This document shows, piece after piece, positions 1-12,992 of a DNA stretch of 64,000 nucleotides. The notes under the pieces are model-generated. The model did no database searches. It saw only the letters and a list, made by a program, of their open reading frames with translations, and was not told where the DNA came from. The position numbers and the translations under genes were made by a program. Origin of the DNA: Thiomonas intermedia (GTDB lineage: Bacteria; Pseudomonadota; Gammaproteobacteria; Burkholderiales; Burkholderiaceae_C); contig NZ_CP020046.1 in assembly GCF_002028405.1 (NCBI RefSeq), positions 2,852,001 to 2,916,000 of the forward strand, read 5' to 3'. The number at the start of each line of letters is the position of its first letter. Within the stretch, counting starts at the first letter, position 1.

Positions 1-1498
1 TGACCTGCGGCTGCTTGCCCGACTGGCCGGGCGTGTCGGGCAGGGTTTGACGCAGCGTGAGGGTGTAGGTGCGGGCGGCCGAATCGAGCGCGCCGCTGGC
101 GTGCAGGCGCGGCGTGCCGGCCTGGCTGTACCAGCGCTTGAAAGCGATCAGGTGCGCGGCCAGAGCCGACTCCGGGTTGGCATCGGCCATGGCCTGGGCA
201 AAGTCGTCGCAGGTCACGGCCTGGCCGTCGAAGCGCTGGAAGTACAGATCCATCCCCTTGCGGAAGCCGGATCGGCCCACCAGGGTCTGCATCATGCGGA
301 CCACTTCGGCGCCCTTCTCATAGACGGTGGCGGTGTAGAAATTGTCGATGGCCTGGTATTGCTCGGGGCGAACCGGATGCGCCATCGGGCCCGCGTCCTC
401 GGAAAACTGCGCGGTACGCAACACCCGCACGTCCTCGATGCGCTTGACCGCGCGTGCGGACTCACCGCCCGAAGCGGCGGCCAGGTCCTGGCTGAATTCC
501 TGGTCGCGGAAGACGGTGAGGCCTTCCTTGAGACTGAGCTGGAACCAGTCGCGGCAGGTGATGCGGTCGCCCGTCCAGTTGTGGAAATACTCGTGGCCGA
601 CCACGCTCTCGATGCCGTCGTAGTCGACATCGGTGGCGGTGGCCGGGTTGGCCAGCACATACTTGGTATTGAAGATGTTGAGGCCCTTGTTTTCCATGGC
701 CCCCATGTTGAAGTCGCTCACGGCCACGATCATGAAACGATCCAGATCGAGGCTCAGGCCGAAGCGCTGTTCGTCCCACGCGATCGACTTGATGAGCGAC
801 TCCATCGCGTGCTCGGTCTTGTCGAGATCGCCCGCGCGCACATAGACCTGCAGCAGATGCGTCTTGCCCGAGGCGGCCCGCACGGTCTGTTCGCGGCACA
901 CCAGATTGCCGCCGACCAGCGCGAACAGATAGCAGGGCTTGGGAAACGGATCGTCCCACACCGCCTCATGGCGGCCGCCGTCCAGGTCGGCCTGCGACAC
1001 CAGATTGCCGTTGGACAGCAGCACCGGGTACTGCGTCTTGTCGGCCCGCAGCGTGACGTGAAAGCGGCTCATCACATCCGGGCGGTCGGGCCAATAGGTG
1101 ATGCGGCGAAAGCCCTCGGCTTCGCATTGGGTGAAGAACGCGCCGCCCGACATGTAAAGACCCGCCAGCTGGGTGTTGGCCTGGGGGACGTTGAGCGTTT
1201 CGATCTCCAGCGTGAACGTCTCGGGCAGCTTGTCGAGCACCAGCGTGTTGCCGTCCTGGCGGAAGGCGACGAATTCGCCGTTCACCTTCAGCGTCAGCAG
1301 GGTGATGTCTTCACCGTCGAGCACCAGCGGGGCCGACTCGGCGGCGCCGTCAACGCGGCGCACCGCCATGCGGCTGTGCACGCGCGTCTTCGCGGGGTCG
1401 AGATCGAAGCGCAGGTGCACGCTGTCGATGGCGTAGGCCGGGGGGGTGTACTCCGCCAGGCGGGTGATGCGGGCGGGCGTGTCGGGTTTGGCGGTCAT
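1..1498 (-). CDS. pepN: Aminopeptidase N (alanyl aminopeptidase), 3' end outside window
   Basis: Family M1 zinc metallopeptidase that removes N-terminal residues from peptides in the cytoplasm. Reading down from an ATG at 1498, 499 residues are visible before the window edge; full-length PepN is about 870-900. The substrate motif GAMEN lies near residue 267. The zinc motif HEYFH lies near 302 and is followed 18 residues later by the third ligand Glu, in the expected HExxH-18-E arrangement. Only the N-terminal and catalytic domains are present here. The gene follows prfB on the same strand with a 47-base gap; no clear Shine-Dalgarno precedes it. The family assignment is firm. The truncation is only the window border. 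Confidence 0.96.
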   Translation of the reverse strand, partial: MTAKPDTPARITRLAEYTPPAYAIDSVHLRFDLDPAKTRVHSRMAVRRVDGAAESAPLVLDGEDITLLTLKVNGEFVAFRQDGNTLVLDKLPETFTLEIETLNVPQANTQLAGLYMSGGAFFTQCEAEGFRRITYWPDRPDVMSRFHVTLRADKTQYPVLLSNGNLVSQADLDGGRHEAVWDDPFPKPCYLFALVGGNLVCREQTVRAASGKTHLLQVYVRAGDLDKTEHAMESLIKSIAWDEQRFGLSLDLDRFMIVAVSDFNMGAMENKGLNIFNTKYVLANPATATDVDYDGIESVVGHEYFHNWTGDRITCRDWFQLSLKEGLTVFRDQEFSQDLAAASGGESARAVKRIEDVRVLRTAQFSEDAGPMAHPVRPEQYQAIDNFYTATVYEKGAEVVRMMQTLVGRSGFRKGMDLYFQRFDGQAVTCDDFAQAMADANPESALAAHLIAFKRWYSQAGTPRLHASGALDSAARTYTLTLRQTLPDTPGQSGKQPQV

Positions 1499-1545
1499 GG
1501 CAGTGCGGGTTTCAGCGGGGCGATAGGGGACAGGAGCCGTGAGGA

Positions 1546-2650
1546 TCAAAGGCCGGATTTCAGGCTGGCGGTGATGAATTCGTCGAGATCGCCGTCGAGC
1601 ACCTTCTGGGTGTTGGAGATCTCGACATTCGTCCGCAGATCCTTGATGCGGCTCTGGTCGAGCACATAGCTGCGGATCTGGTGGCCCCAGCCCACATCGC
1701 TCTTGCTCGACTCGAGCTTCTGCTGTTCGGCCATGCGCTTGCGCATCTCGTGCTCGTAGAGCCGCGAGCGCAACATCTGCCAGGCCTCGTCGCGGTTGCG
1801 ATGCTGGCTGCGGTCGTTCTGGCACTGCACCACGATGCCCGTAGGCAGGTGCGTGAGGCGCACCGCGGAGTCGGTCTTGTTGATGTGCTGGCCGCCGGCG
1901 CCGCTGGCGCGAAAGGTGTCGGTGCGCACGTCGGCGGGGTTGATGTCGATCTCGATGGAGTCGTCCACCTCGGGGTAGACGAACACGCTGGCGAAGCTGG
2001 TGTGGCGTCCGCCGGAGGAGTCGAAGGGGCTCTTGCGCACCAGGCGATGCACGCCGGTTTCCGTGCGCAACTGGCCATAGGCGTAGTCGCCTTCGATCTT
2101 GATCGTGGCACTGCGGATGCCTGCGACGTCACCTTCGGTCTCTTCCATCACCTCCACCTTGAAGCCCTTGCGCTCGCAGTACCGAAGGTACTGGCGCAGC
2201 AGCATGCTGGCCCAGTCGCAGGCTTCGGTGCCACCGGCCCCGGCCTGGATGTCGATGAAGCAGTTGCTGGGATCGAGCGGGTTGGAGAACATGCGGCGGA
2301 ACTCCAGCGCCTCGACTTCGGCGGCGGACTTCTCGACATCGGTCTCGATGGCCTCGCAGGTGGCGTCATCGCCTTCCTCGCGGGACATCTCGAACAGTTC
2401 GCTGTGATCGGCAAGCGCCGTGGTGAGGTTCTCCAGACCGAGCACCACGACTTCGAGTGACTTGCGCTCGCGGCCCAGCTCTTGGGCGCGCTTGGGGTCG
2501 TTCCAGACCTGCGGGTCTTCGAGCGCCCCGGCAACTTCCATCAGACGCGACGACTTGGCATCGAAGTCAAAGATACCCCCTTAGCGCTTGGACGCGCTGC
2601 TGAAGGTCGGCAATTCGGTTGGTGATGGCGTTGAGGCGTTCGGCTTCCAT
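1546..2650 (-). CDS. prfB: Peptide chain release factor 2, made by programmed +1 frameshift
   Basis: RF2 reads UGA and UAA stop codons and triggers peptide release on the ribosome. The gene is in two frames. A 27-codon first frame starts at the ATG at 2648-2650 ([12 protein letters not shown]...) and ends at an in-frame TGA at 2567-2569. Translation then continues in the +1 frame from GAC (2566-2568) to 1546. The joined product is 367 residues, like E. coli RF2 (365). The peptidyl-hydrolysis motif GGQ (in GAGGQHINK) and the codon-reading SPF motif (in [10 protein letters not shown]) are both present. The gene lies between dnaJ and pepN on the same strand. An annotation starting at the downstream ATG (2541) would wrongly remove the N-terminus and the autoregulatory shift. 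Confidence 0.96.
2566..2581 (-). promoter_or_regulatory. RF2 programmed +1 frameshift site
   Basis: On the coding strand the site reads AGG GGG TAT CTT TGA C. An internal Shine-Dalgarno-like AGGGGG sits three bases before the slippery CTT codon, next to the stop TGA in its poor-termination context TGA-C. This is the canonical bacterial RF2 arrangement: when RF2 is scarce the ribosome slips from CUU to UUU and reads on in the +1 frame. Seen directly in the sequence; the mechanism is established for prfB. Confidence 0.95.
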
Positions 2651-2709
2651 GATGCGGGTGTGTGTGAGCCCCCGGGGCCGGGCTCTGCCCAGCCCGCCCC
2701 CCGCGGGGG

Positions 2710-2743
2710 TCAAGGAAACGTGAGCGGACCTGCGTTTCCTTGA
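2710..2743. repeat. 11-bp inverted repeat in the dnaJ-prfB spacer
   Basis: Perfect arms TCAAGGAAACG (2710-2720) and CGTTTCCTTGA (2733-2743) enclose a 12-base loop. A smaller hairpin, CGGGCT...AGCCCG (2679-2696), and a GC palindrome around 2696-2709 lie next to it. The spacer runs from the dnaJ stop to the prfB start (2651-2812). Neither strand shows a T-run straight after the arms, so it is not an ordinary intrinsic terminator. It could be an mRNA-stabilising or processing hairpin, a protein site, or a dispersed intergenic repeat. Confidence 0.6.
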
Positions 2744-2812
2744 GAGGCAAAGAGCGCTATTTTCGCACCCCTTGGCATGGACCCGCTCATTTGTGCAGAC
2801 CCAAGAGCCTCA

Positions 2813-3937
2813 TCAAACGGGTTTGAAGAATTCCTTGGCCTTGTCGAACCATGATTTGGCTTGCGGCGAGTGGCGGTCGCCGCCCTTTTTCAGCGACTCG
2901 TCAAGCTCGCGCAAGAGCCGTTTCTGCTCCTCATTGAGCTTGACCGGCGTCTCTACGGTGACGTGACAGTAGAGGTCGCCGGGGTAGTTCGAGCGCAGAC
3001 CCTTGATGCCTTTGCCCCGCAGGCGGAAGGTCTTGCCGGCCTGCGTGCCTTCGGGCAGGTCGATCTCCGCCTTGCCGCCCAGCGTGGGCACGTCGATGCC
3101 GCCGCCCAGGGCCGCCGTGGCCATGCTCACCGGAACGTGACAGTGCAGGTCGTCGCCGTCGCGCTCGAAGACCGGGTGTTGTTTGATGTGGATTTCCACG
3201 TACAGGTCGCCGGCCGGCCCACCGTTCACGCCGGGTTCGCCGTTGCCCGTGGAGCGGATGCGCATGCCCGAGTCGATGCCTGCGGGAATCTGCACTTCCA
3301 GCGTCTTCTGCTTCTGGATGCGGCCGCGGCCATGACAGGCCGTGCAGGGCTCGGGAATGAGTTTGCCCGTGCCGTGGCAGGTCGGACAGGTCTGCTGCAT
3401 GGCGAACGGTCCCATGCGCTGCGCCACCTGGCCGCTGCCATGGCAGGTGGTGCAGGTAATGGGCTTGGTGCCGGGTTTGGCGCCGCTGCCGTGGCAGGTG
3501 CCGCATTCTTCCCACCCCGGAATACGCAGGCTCTTGCTCACGCCGTGCGCTGCGTCTTCGAGGCTGATCTCCAGGGAGTAGCTCAGGTCGTTGCCGCGAT
3601 AGACCTGCGGTCCGCCACCACCGCCACGGCGCCCGCCGCCGAAGATTTCGTCGAAGATGTTGCCGAAGTCGCCAAATCCGCCCGCGCCGCCGCCAAACCC
3701 GCCCGCCGAGGGGTCGACCCCGGCATGACCGTATTGGTCATAGGCCGCGCGCTTCTGGGGATCGCAGAGACACTCGTAAGCTTCCTTGACGACTTTGAAC
3801 TGCTCCTCAGAGTCTTTGTTGCCCTGATTGCGGTCCGGGTGATGCTTCATGGCCAGTTTGCGATAGGCCTTCTTGATGTCGTCTTCCGAAGCGTTCTTGC
3901 TCACGCCCAAGACGTCGTAGTAGTCACGTTTTGCCAC
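2813..3937 (-). CDS. dnaJ: Chaperone DnaJ (Hsp40)
   Basis: Co-chaperone that delivers substrates to DnaK and stimulates its ATPase. At 374 residues it has the full class I layout. The J domain at about 1-70 carries HPD at residues 33-35. A Gly/Phe-rich linker spans about 77-110. A zinc-binding region has four CxxCxGxG repeats whose CxxC pairs lie at 145-148, 162-165, 184-187 and 198-201. The C-terminal substrate domain follows. The gene lies 95 bases after dnaK on the same strand, separated by a strong hairpin that may lower its expression relative to dnaK. Confidence 0.98.
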   Translation of the reverse strand: MAKRDYYDVLGVSKNASEDDIKKAYRKLAMKHHPDRNQGNKDSEEQFKVVKEAYECLCDPQKRAAYDQYGHAGVDPSAGGFGGGAGGFGDFGNIFDEIFGGGRRGGGGGPQVYRGNDLSYSLEISLEDAAHGVSKSLRIPGWEECGTCHGSGAKPGTKPITCTTCHGSGQVAQRMGPFAMQQTCPTCHGTGKLIPEPCTACHGRGRIQKQKTLEVQIPAGIDSGMRIRSTGNGEPGVNGGPAGDLYVEIHIKQHPVFERDGDDLHCHVPVSMATAALGGGIDVPTLGGKAEIDLPEGTQAGKTFRLRGKGIKGLRSNYPGDLYCHVTVETPVKLNEEQKRLLRELDESLKKGGDRHSPQAKSWFDKAKEFFKPV

Positions 3938-3975
3938 GGGTTATGCCTTGCCGATCGATTGAAAAACAATGGACA

Positions 3976-4010
3976 AACGGGAGGACCGCGCCAAGTGCGG
4001 TCCTCCCGTT
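3976..4010 (-). terminator. Hairpin between dnaK and dnaJ
   Basis: A perfect 14-bp stem (3976-3989 with 3997-4010) with a 7-base loop lies just after the dnaK stop. On the minus strand it is followed by only a short T-run (GTTTG). It could act as a partial terminator or as a 3'-end stabiliser for dnaK mRNA, giving less dnaJ than dnaK. The stem is directly visible; the function is inferred. Confidence 0.65.
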
Positions 4011-4032
4011 GGGACTCAACAAACGCAGGCGG

Positions 4033-5976
<1,944 letters not shown>

Positions 5977-6029
5977 GGAAACTCTCCGAATATGCCGCGC
6001 CGGCCGGCGCTGATTTTTGACTGTCAACT

Positions 6030-6057
6030 AGATGAGGCGACCCGTCACCAATTCAAG
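6030..6057 (-). promoter_or_regulatory. Sigma-32-type heat-shock promoter for dnaK
   Basis: On the minus strand CTTGAA (6052-6057) is followed after 14 bases by CCTCATCT (6030-6037). The sigma-32 consensus is CTTGAA, about 13-15 bases, then CCCCATNT, so this matches with one change in the -10 box. The -10 lies about 54 bases before the dnaK ATG. It would allow dnaK to be induced independently of grpE. Confidence 0.75.
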
Positions 6058-6086
6058 GTCTTGGGCCGCCTGGGCCTACCTGGACC

Positions 6087-6617
6087 TTACTGCGCCACCG
6101 TGATCAGTGCAGGGCGCAGTGTGCGCTCGGCAAGGCGATAGCCTTTCTGCAATACGGTGGCCACCGTGCCCGAAGGCTGATCTGCGGGTTGCACCGAAAT
6201 GGCCTGATGCAGCGCGGGGTCGAACTTCTCGCCGGGGGCTGGCGCGATTTCCTGCAGGCGATGGCGCTCGAAGGCCGATTTCAGCTGGCTCAGCGTGAGT
6301 TCCACGCCCTGTTTGAGCACTTCCGGCTTGCCGCTCGTATCGGCCAGTGCGGCTTCCAGGCTGTCCTTGACCGGAAGCAGGGATTCGGCGAATCCCTCCA
6401 CCGCAAACTTGCGTGCCTTGGCGGTTTCCTCTTCCGCGCGTCGACGGATGTTCTCCACCTCGGCGCGGGCGCGGAGGAGTTGATCGTTGAGTGCCGTGAT
6501 CTCGGCCTGAGCCTGCGACAACGCGTCGTTCAGTGCGGTTTCAGGCGAGCCGTCCTGCGGTGCGCCCTCTGTGGCCTGGCGGTCGTTGGAAGGGGGAGTC
6601 TGGGGATCTGTCTGCAT
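6087..6617 (-). CDS. grpE: Nucleotide exchange factor GrpE
   Basis: Exchanges ADP for ATP on DnaK to close the chaperone cycle. It has 176 residues, close to the usual 170-200. A charged, disordered N-terminus (about 1-30) is followed by a long coiled coil (about 31-80, with [15 protein letters not shown]) and the C-terminal beta-wing domain ending in [15 protein letters not shown], the family signature. It is the first gene of the grpE-dnaK-dnaJ set and is preceded by a sigma-32-type promoter. No good Shine-Dalgarno is visible at the ATG. Confidence 0.97.
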   Translation of the reverse strand: MQTDPQTPPSNDRQATEGAPQDGSPETALNDALSQAQAEITALNDQLLRARAEVENIRRRAEEETAKARKFAVEGFAESLLPVKDSLEAALADTSGKPEVLKQGVELTLSQLKSAFERHRLQEIAPAPGEKFDPALHQAISVQPADQPSGTVATVLQKGYRLAERTLRPALITVAQ

Positions 6618-6652
6618 AGTCGCGAACGCGGGAAATGAAAAGACCTGTCCAT

Positions 6653-6679
6653 CGTGGGGGTGTCTTGCATGATTTCAAG
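6653..6679 (-). promoter_or_regulatory. Sigma-32-type heat-shock promoter for grpE
   Basis: On the minus strand CTTGAAA (6673-6679) is followed after about 12-13 bases by a C-run and CCCCACGA (about 6653-6660). This is a good match to CTTGAAA, 11-16 bases, CCCCATNT. The -10 lies roughly 36 bases before the grpE start. Together with the site before dnaK it gives the operon two heat-shock inputs. Confidence 0.78.
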
Positions 6680-6742
6680 AGGTCAGCGAATAAAAACCGC
6701 TGATACTCCCAGGGAACGTCGTACCGCAAGGGTCTGCAGCAT

Positions 6743-6776
6743 AAAAAAATCCCCCGTCGCAAAGCGCACGGGGGAT
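6743..6776 (-). terminator. Intrinsic terminator of the Lys/His-rich protein gene
   Basis: Perfect 9-bp arms ATCCCCCGT (6749-6757) and ACGGGGGAT (6768-6776) are followed on the minus strand by seven T residues (6743-6749). It lies about 70 bases after the stop of the 66-residue protein gene and upstream of the grpE promoter, so it separates the two units. Confidence 0.93.
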
Positions 6777-6846
6777 GGGCAGTACGCCGACCGCGCGAGG
6801 CGACCAGCGCGTCAGCAAGCGATCGCCCGGAAGCCGGGCGGAAGCT

Positions 6847-7047
6847 TTACTGAGCCTTTTTCTCTTCTTTCTTCATTTCCTTGTGTTCGGCCTTCTTGTG
6901 CTCAGCCTTCTTGTGGGTGGCCTTCTTGTGCTCGACCTTCTTCTCCACGGCGGGCTTGGCAGCTTCGGGCGCGGCCGGGGCGGGGGTTTGCGCCATGGCA
7001 ACGGTGGCGAACAGGGAAGCAAACAGGGTGGCAACAATCTTCTTCAT
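6847..7047 (-). CDS. Small exported Lys/His/Ala-rich repeat protein
   Basis: A 66-residue protein starting at the ATG at 7047 (MKKIVATLF). Residues 1-19 form a clear Sec signal peptide ending AMA, with Gln20 as the probable first mature residue. The mature part is a short Pro/Ala stretch, then about four copies of a five-residue unit of the type (E/T)HKKA at 39-57, then a Lys/Glu tail. It has no cysteine and no catalytic motif. It is very basic and His-rich, which suggests binding of metal, acid or polyanions in the periplasm; acid-shock proteins have a loosely similar composition. The function is unknown. It is a single-gene unit with its own terminator, divergent from the phosphatase gene. 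The upstream in-frame extension to 7206 is rejected because it hides the signal peptide. Confidence 0.82.
   Translation of the reverse strand: MKKIVATLFASLFATVAMAQTPAPAAPEAAKPAVEKKVEHKKATHKKAEHKKAEHKEMKKEEKKAQ
6881..6940. repeat. 15-bp tandem repeat, four copies, coding HKKAE-type units
   Basis: Four adjacent 15-bp units (6881-6895, 6896-6910, 6911-6925, 6926-6940) of the form TTGTGCTCGGCCTTC, with two or three changes each. They encode the five-residue Lys/His repeat of the small exported protein. Copy number could vary between strains by slippage. Confidence 0.85.
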
Positions 7048-7271
7048 GGAATGAACTTTCAAATTTGAATGGGAAAGATCCAAGCCGGATCGAAGCCTTA
7101 ATGAGGCGCATCGCGGATCGGTTGACAGGTCGTGCAAAGTTTTTTGAAGGCGATCGTCTTCAGCACGCCCGGCACCTGGGGGCTTGCTCGGCGCTGCCGC
7201 AGGCACGATGGCGATAATGCGAGTCGCGCCAGGGATTTCGAGTGTCCCCTATGACTCTTCCAAGATCTGCC

Positions 7272-7760
7272 ATGTCCGATTTTTCCGTCCTGTTTGTCTG
7301 TATGGGCAATATCTGCCGTTCGCCCACTGCCGAGGGAGTGTTTCGTACCAAGGTGCGGGACGCCGGACTGGAAAAGCGGGTTCGGATCGATTCGGCGGGC
7401 ACCCACGCCTTTCATGTGGGCTCGGCACCCGATCGTCGTAGCCAGAGGCACGCACGGGAGCGCGGCTATGACCTGTCGGGACTGCGCGCTCGCGCGGTGG
7501 AAGAGGCCGATTTTTCGCGTTTCGACCTGCTGCTGGCGATGGATTGGGACAACCTCGCCTTGCTGGAGCAGCAATCGCCGGCGCAGTTTGCCTCGCGCTG
7601 CCGCTTGTTTCTGAGCTTTGCGCCGCAGGCGCCTGTGGCGGCGGTGCCTGATCCGTATTACGGCACAGAGCGCGATTTCGAGCGGGTGCTCGATCTCGTG
7701 GAACAGGCGAGCACGGGCTTGCTCGCCTTCATCGAGAAACAGCTCGCCATGCGCGCCTGA
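7272..7760 (+). CDS. Low-molecular-weight protein tyrosine phosphatase
   Basis: Cytoplasmic phosphatase of the arsenate-reductase-like fold, 162 residues from the ATG at 7272 (MSDFSVLFVCMGNICRSP). The P-loop C-x5-R is CMGNICR near residues 9-15. The general-acid loop is DPYYG, in VPDPYYGTE. Length and layout match single-domain members. An upstream ATG (7242) adds ten residues with no family match. Substrates may be tyrosine kinases of polysaccharide export or metabolic enzymes; the sequence does not say. It stands alone, divergent from the Lys/His-rich protein and convergent with the next gene. Confidence 0.92.
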   Translation: MSDFSVLFVCMGNICRSPTAEGVFRTKVRDAGLEKRVRIDSAGTHAFHVGSAPDRRSQRHARERGYDLSGLRARAVEEADFSRFDLLLAMDWDNLALLEQQSPAQFASRCRLFLSFAPQAPVAAVPDPYYGTERDFERVLDLVEQASTGLLAFIEKQLAMRA

Positions 7761-7774
7761 GCACGGCGAGCGCG

Positions 7775-8945
7775 TTACTGCACTTCCTTGAACGGCAGGC
7801 GTTCCTGCAGCTGGTCTTGGTGGGCGGCCAGATCGGCGGACTCCCGTTCCAGATAGTCCTCCACGGCCTGGGAAAACCGGGGGTGGGCGAGCCAATGGGC
7901 CGACCGGGTCGCCACGGGTTGCAGGCCGCGCGCCATTTTGTGTTCGCCCTGCGCGCCGCCTTCGAAGGTGGTGTAGCCGTGGGCCAGGCACCAGGCGATG
8001 GGCTGGTAGTAGCAGGCATCAAAATGCAAGGCTGGAACGGATGCGGTGGCGCCCCAGTAGCGGCCATAGGCGATGCGGCGGCGCGGGTCGAGAAGAATGA
8101 GCGAGCTCGCGATGGGCTGCCCGTCGCGTTCGGCGACAAACAGCAGGCCATGCTCGGGCAGGTCGCGGCCAAGGGCTTGGAAGAACTCGGCATTCAGATA
8201 GGGGGTTGAGCCGTGCAGGGCGTAGGTCGTCTCGTAGCAGCGGCTGAAGAAGGCCCAATCGCGTTCGGTGATCTCCTGTCCCTGCAGGGCGCGAAAGGTC
8301 ACGCCAGCGTCACTGACCTGGCGTTGTTCCTGTTTGATCTTCTTGCGTTTGTCATGCCGCAGACTGGCGAGAAAGGCGGCAAAGTCGGGCCAGGGCGACT
8401 CGCCCTCGGCGGGTGGGTTGCGCCAGTGGAACTGCAATGTGGTGCGCCCGAGCAGTCCAAGCTCGTCGCACCAAAGGGCTTCCTGCGGGTCGAGAAACAA
8501 GGCGTGAAAGGAGCTCAAGCCGCTGCGCCGCGCCAAGGCCAGAATCTCTTGAAGCAAAACCTTGCGCGCCCGGGCGTCGCGTCCGAGCAGCTTGGCGCCG
8601 CCGACGGGGGTGAAGGGGACCGCAAGCAGGAGTTTGGGGTAATAGGGCAGGCCGTGCTCGGCATAGGCGCGCGCCCAGGCCCAGTCGAATACGTACTCGC
8701 CGTAGGAGTGCGATTTCACGTACAGCACGCAGGCCGCGGCGAGTTGCTGGGTGTGATCCCGCAGGGTGACGACGACAGGTTGCCACCCGGTCTCCACGCC
8801 GACGCAGCCCGTGCGCTCCAAGGCGCTCAGCCAGGCGTGGCGCTGAAACGGCGTGGCGCCCGGCGTGGCGTCGACCAGGCCGTCCCAGACCTCGGCGGGC
8901 AGGGCGCTCACCGACTCTCCCAACTCAGTGCGAAAATCCTCAGCC

Positions 8946-8947
<2 letters not shown>
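7775..8947 (-). CDS. FemAB/GNAT-like acyltransferase, DUF482 type
   Basis: A 390-residue cytoplasmic protein from the ATG at 8947 (MAEDFRTEL), preceded by GGAG on the minus strand. It resembles the peptidogalycan/FemAB-like N-acyltransferase family often labelled DUF482, with the typical FQRHAWLSALE, RHDKRKKIKQEQRQV and FEGGAQGEHKMARG segments. The reaction is not known for these proteins; the fold suggests transfer of an acyl or aminoacyl group. Its start codon shares bases with the start of divergent nadE. The longer start at 9004 would run into nadE and lacks family support. Confidence 0.85.
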
Positions 8948-11031
<2,084 letters not shown>

Positions 11032-11061
11032 CATCCTGACCGACGACGCCCGTTCGACTCC

Positions 11062-12123
11062 ATGCCCCGCGTTCACATCCTCCCTTCGGAGACCGACCTT
11101 CTCGCCGATCCCGACGAGAACCTGCTCAAGCTGTTGCGGCGGCATCAGGTGCCCATTCGCTATTCCTGCAAGTCAGGCGAGTGCGGCTCTTGCAAGTGCG
11201 TGCTCGAATCGGGTCAGGTCACCCTGAAAAAGTACGACCCCAAGGCCCTGCCCGATGCGCAACGAGACAGCGGCGTCATCCTGGCCTGTCGCGCTCTGCT
11301 GACCGAAGACATCACCATCCGACTCACGGACAGCGATGATCTGATCGCCCATCCCGAACGCAAATTGCTGTGCCGGGTCGTGGCGCTGGAGCCGCTGACG
11401 CAGGACATTTTCGCGCTCAGACTGCACATCGAATTCGCCGACCGGGAGGGCATCCCTTTCACCTTCTCGGCCGGACAATACGCGCAGATCGTGGTGGAGG
11501 TCGACGGGCACGAAATCGCCCGCGATTTCTCCATGGCCAGCACGCCCGTGGATGCCGAGTACGACGACATGCTGGAGTTTCACATCCGCCGCACCGCCAC
11601 CGGCGCTCTGAGCAGCCTGCTGGGCACGGTGATACGTCCAGGCGCGCAACTGCTGGTTCGCGGGCCGATGGGGACGAGTTATTTTCGCCCCAGGCATGAG
11701 GGGCCGCTGCTCGCCGTGGGCGGCGGCACGGGTCTTGCGCCCATGCTGAGTGTGGTGCAGACCGCGCTGGACAACGGCAAGCTCGAGCCCGTGGTGCTGT
11801 TCGCCGGATTTCGCAACCAGGCCGATGTCTATGGCCTCGACCGCATGGAGCAGATGCGCCGGGAGTACCGCCAATTCCGCTATCACCTCGCGCTCGATGA
11901 AGCGCAGCCGGGCGATCCGCCGCAGGCCGTGCATCAGCCGCTGGCCGCCCACCTGCTTGCCCAAGTGAGTGATTTTTCGGGTGCCAAGGTCTATCTTGCG
12001 GGGCCGCCGGGCATGGTCGAATCGATCAGCGCGCAGCTGCGCGAGCGCGGATTGCAGGACGGCGATCTGCACGCCGACGCGTTCTATCCGCCGGTGGCCG
12101 CGGAGTTGGCAATCCGCTCCTGA
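11062..12123 (+). CDS. 2Fe-2S ferredoxin/FAD/NAD(P)H oxidoreductase (CDP-6-deoxyglucoseen reductase-like)
   Basis: A 353-residue electron-transfer protein. The N-terminal plant-type 2Fe-2S domain has ligands Cys36, Cys41, Cys44 and Cys76. The FAD-binding barrel has RDFSMAS at 154-160. The NAD(P) domain has GGGTGLAP at 220-227. This is the layout of the family often named CDP-6-deoxy-L-threo-D-glycero-4-hexulose-3-dehydrase reductase, and of phenol and methane monooxygenase reductases. No hexulose dehydratase lies nearby, so a role in deoxysugar synthesis is not supported here; the electron acceptor is unknown. It is probably cotranscribed with glnB. Confidence 0.88.
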   Translation: MPRVHILPSETDLLADPDENLLKLLRRHQVPIRYSCKSGECGSCKCVLESGQVTLKKYDPKALPDAQRDSGVILACRALLTEDITIRLTDSDDLIAHPERKLLCRVVALEPLTQDIFALRLHIEFADREGIPFTFSAGQYAQIVVEVDGHEIARDFSMASTPVDAEYDDMLEFHIRRTATGALSSLLGTVIRPGAQLLVRGPMGTSYFRPRHEGPLLAVGGGTGLAPMLSVVQTALDNGKLEPVVLFAGFRNQADVYGLDRMEQMRREYRQFRYHLALDEAQPGDPPQAVHQPLAAHLLAQVSDFSGAKVYLAGPPGMVESISAQLRERGLQDGDLHADAFYPPVAAELAIRS

Positions 12124-12269
12124 GTACCGGGCGGCGGGCGCTACGGCTCGGCGTATTAAAATCGCGGTCCAACTCCTAGGGCGCCACGCACCGACACACC
12201 GCGCCTGCCTTCGGGCCCCTGCTGCACAGCGGACCTATTCCGGCTGATGCCGCCATTTACCGGGTATCT

Positions 12270-12992
12270 ATGAACACGCTAGAGGCCAAGCGCGTCCTCG
12301 AGACCGCGCTGATCTGTGCTTCCCAAGCCTTGTCCGTCGCCGAGTTGCGGCGCCTGTTCGACGACACGATCGCCGCAGACACCGTGCGTGCGCTGATCGA
12401 TGAATTGCGCGGCGACTGGCAGGGACGCGGTGTTGAATTGGTGCAGCTGGCGCAGGGCTGGCGTTTCCAGAGTCGGGCGGAGATGCAGCCCTTCCTCGAT
12501 CGACTCTATCCCGAGAAGCCGCAGAAATATTCTCGAGCCGTGCTGGAAACTCTGGCGATCATCGCCTATCGTCAACCGGTCACCCGCGGCGACATCGAAG
12601 AGATCCGGGGCGTCGTGGTCAACGCCCAGATCATTCGCCAGCTTGAAGACCGGGGTTGGGTCGAGACCATCGGCCACCGTGAAGCGCCGGGGCGGCCGGC
12701 CCTTTTGGCGACCACCCAGCCATTTCTCGACGATCTGGGCTTGAAAACCCTCGACGCGCTGCCGCCCTTGGGCGAACGCGGCGAAGCCCTGCCTCACTTC
12801 GATGGCCTGCAGCAGCGATTGCCGGACATCGAGCGTTTTGAAGAATCCCAGGAAGAGGCGGACGCGTCAGCGCCCGGCCTCGAGGCCCATCGCCTGCCTG
12901 AAACGACCGAAGGCGAACAGGCGCCCCCCGTGTCCAGCGACCCTCCCGAGGGCGAGCTGCCTTTGACTGACTCCACCCCAAACGAACCATGA
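12270..12992 (+). CDS. scpB: Segregation and condensation protein B
   Basis: Winged-helix partner of the SMC-ScpA condensin, acting in chromosome compaction. It has 240 residues. The core (about 1-165) contains the family signature [23 protein letters not shown] at about 92-114, and then [10 protein letters not shown] disordered acidic, Pro-rich tail of about 70 residues follows. It overlaps the downstream pseudouridine synthase gene by 4 bases (ATGA), so the two are translationally coupled, a common pairing. No scpA lies in the window. Confidence 0.95.
   Translation: MNTLEAKRVLETALICASQALSVAELRRLFDDTIAADTVRALIDELRGDWQGRGVELVQLAQGWRFQSRAEMQPFLDRLYPEKPQKYSRAVLETLAIIAYRQPVTRGDIEEIRGVVVNAQIIRQLEDRGWVETIGHREAPGRPALLATTQPFLDDLGLKTLDALPPLGERGEALPHFDGLQQRLPDIERFEESQEEADASAPGLEAHRLPETTEGEQAPPVSSDPPEGELPLTDSTPNEP

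Noticed and set aside
47-1669. A 540-codon open frame antisense to pepN
   Set aside because: The opposite strand holds the GAMEN and HEYFH motifs of aminopeptidase N, so this frame is a shadow of GC-rich coding sequence.
7122-7127. A perfect TTGACA -35 hexamer upstream of the phosphatase gene
   Set aside because: No -10 hexamer stands 16-18 bases downstream.
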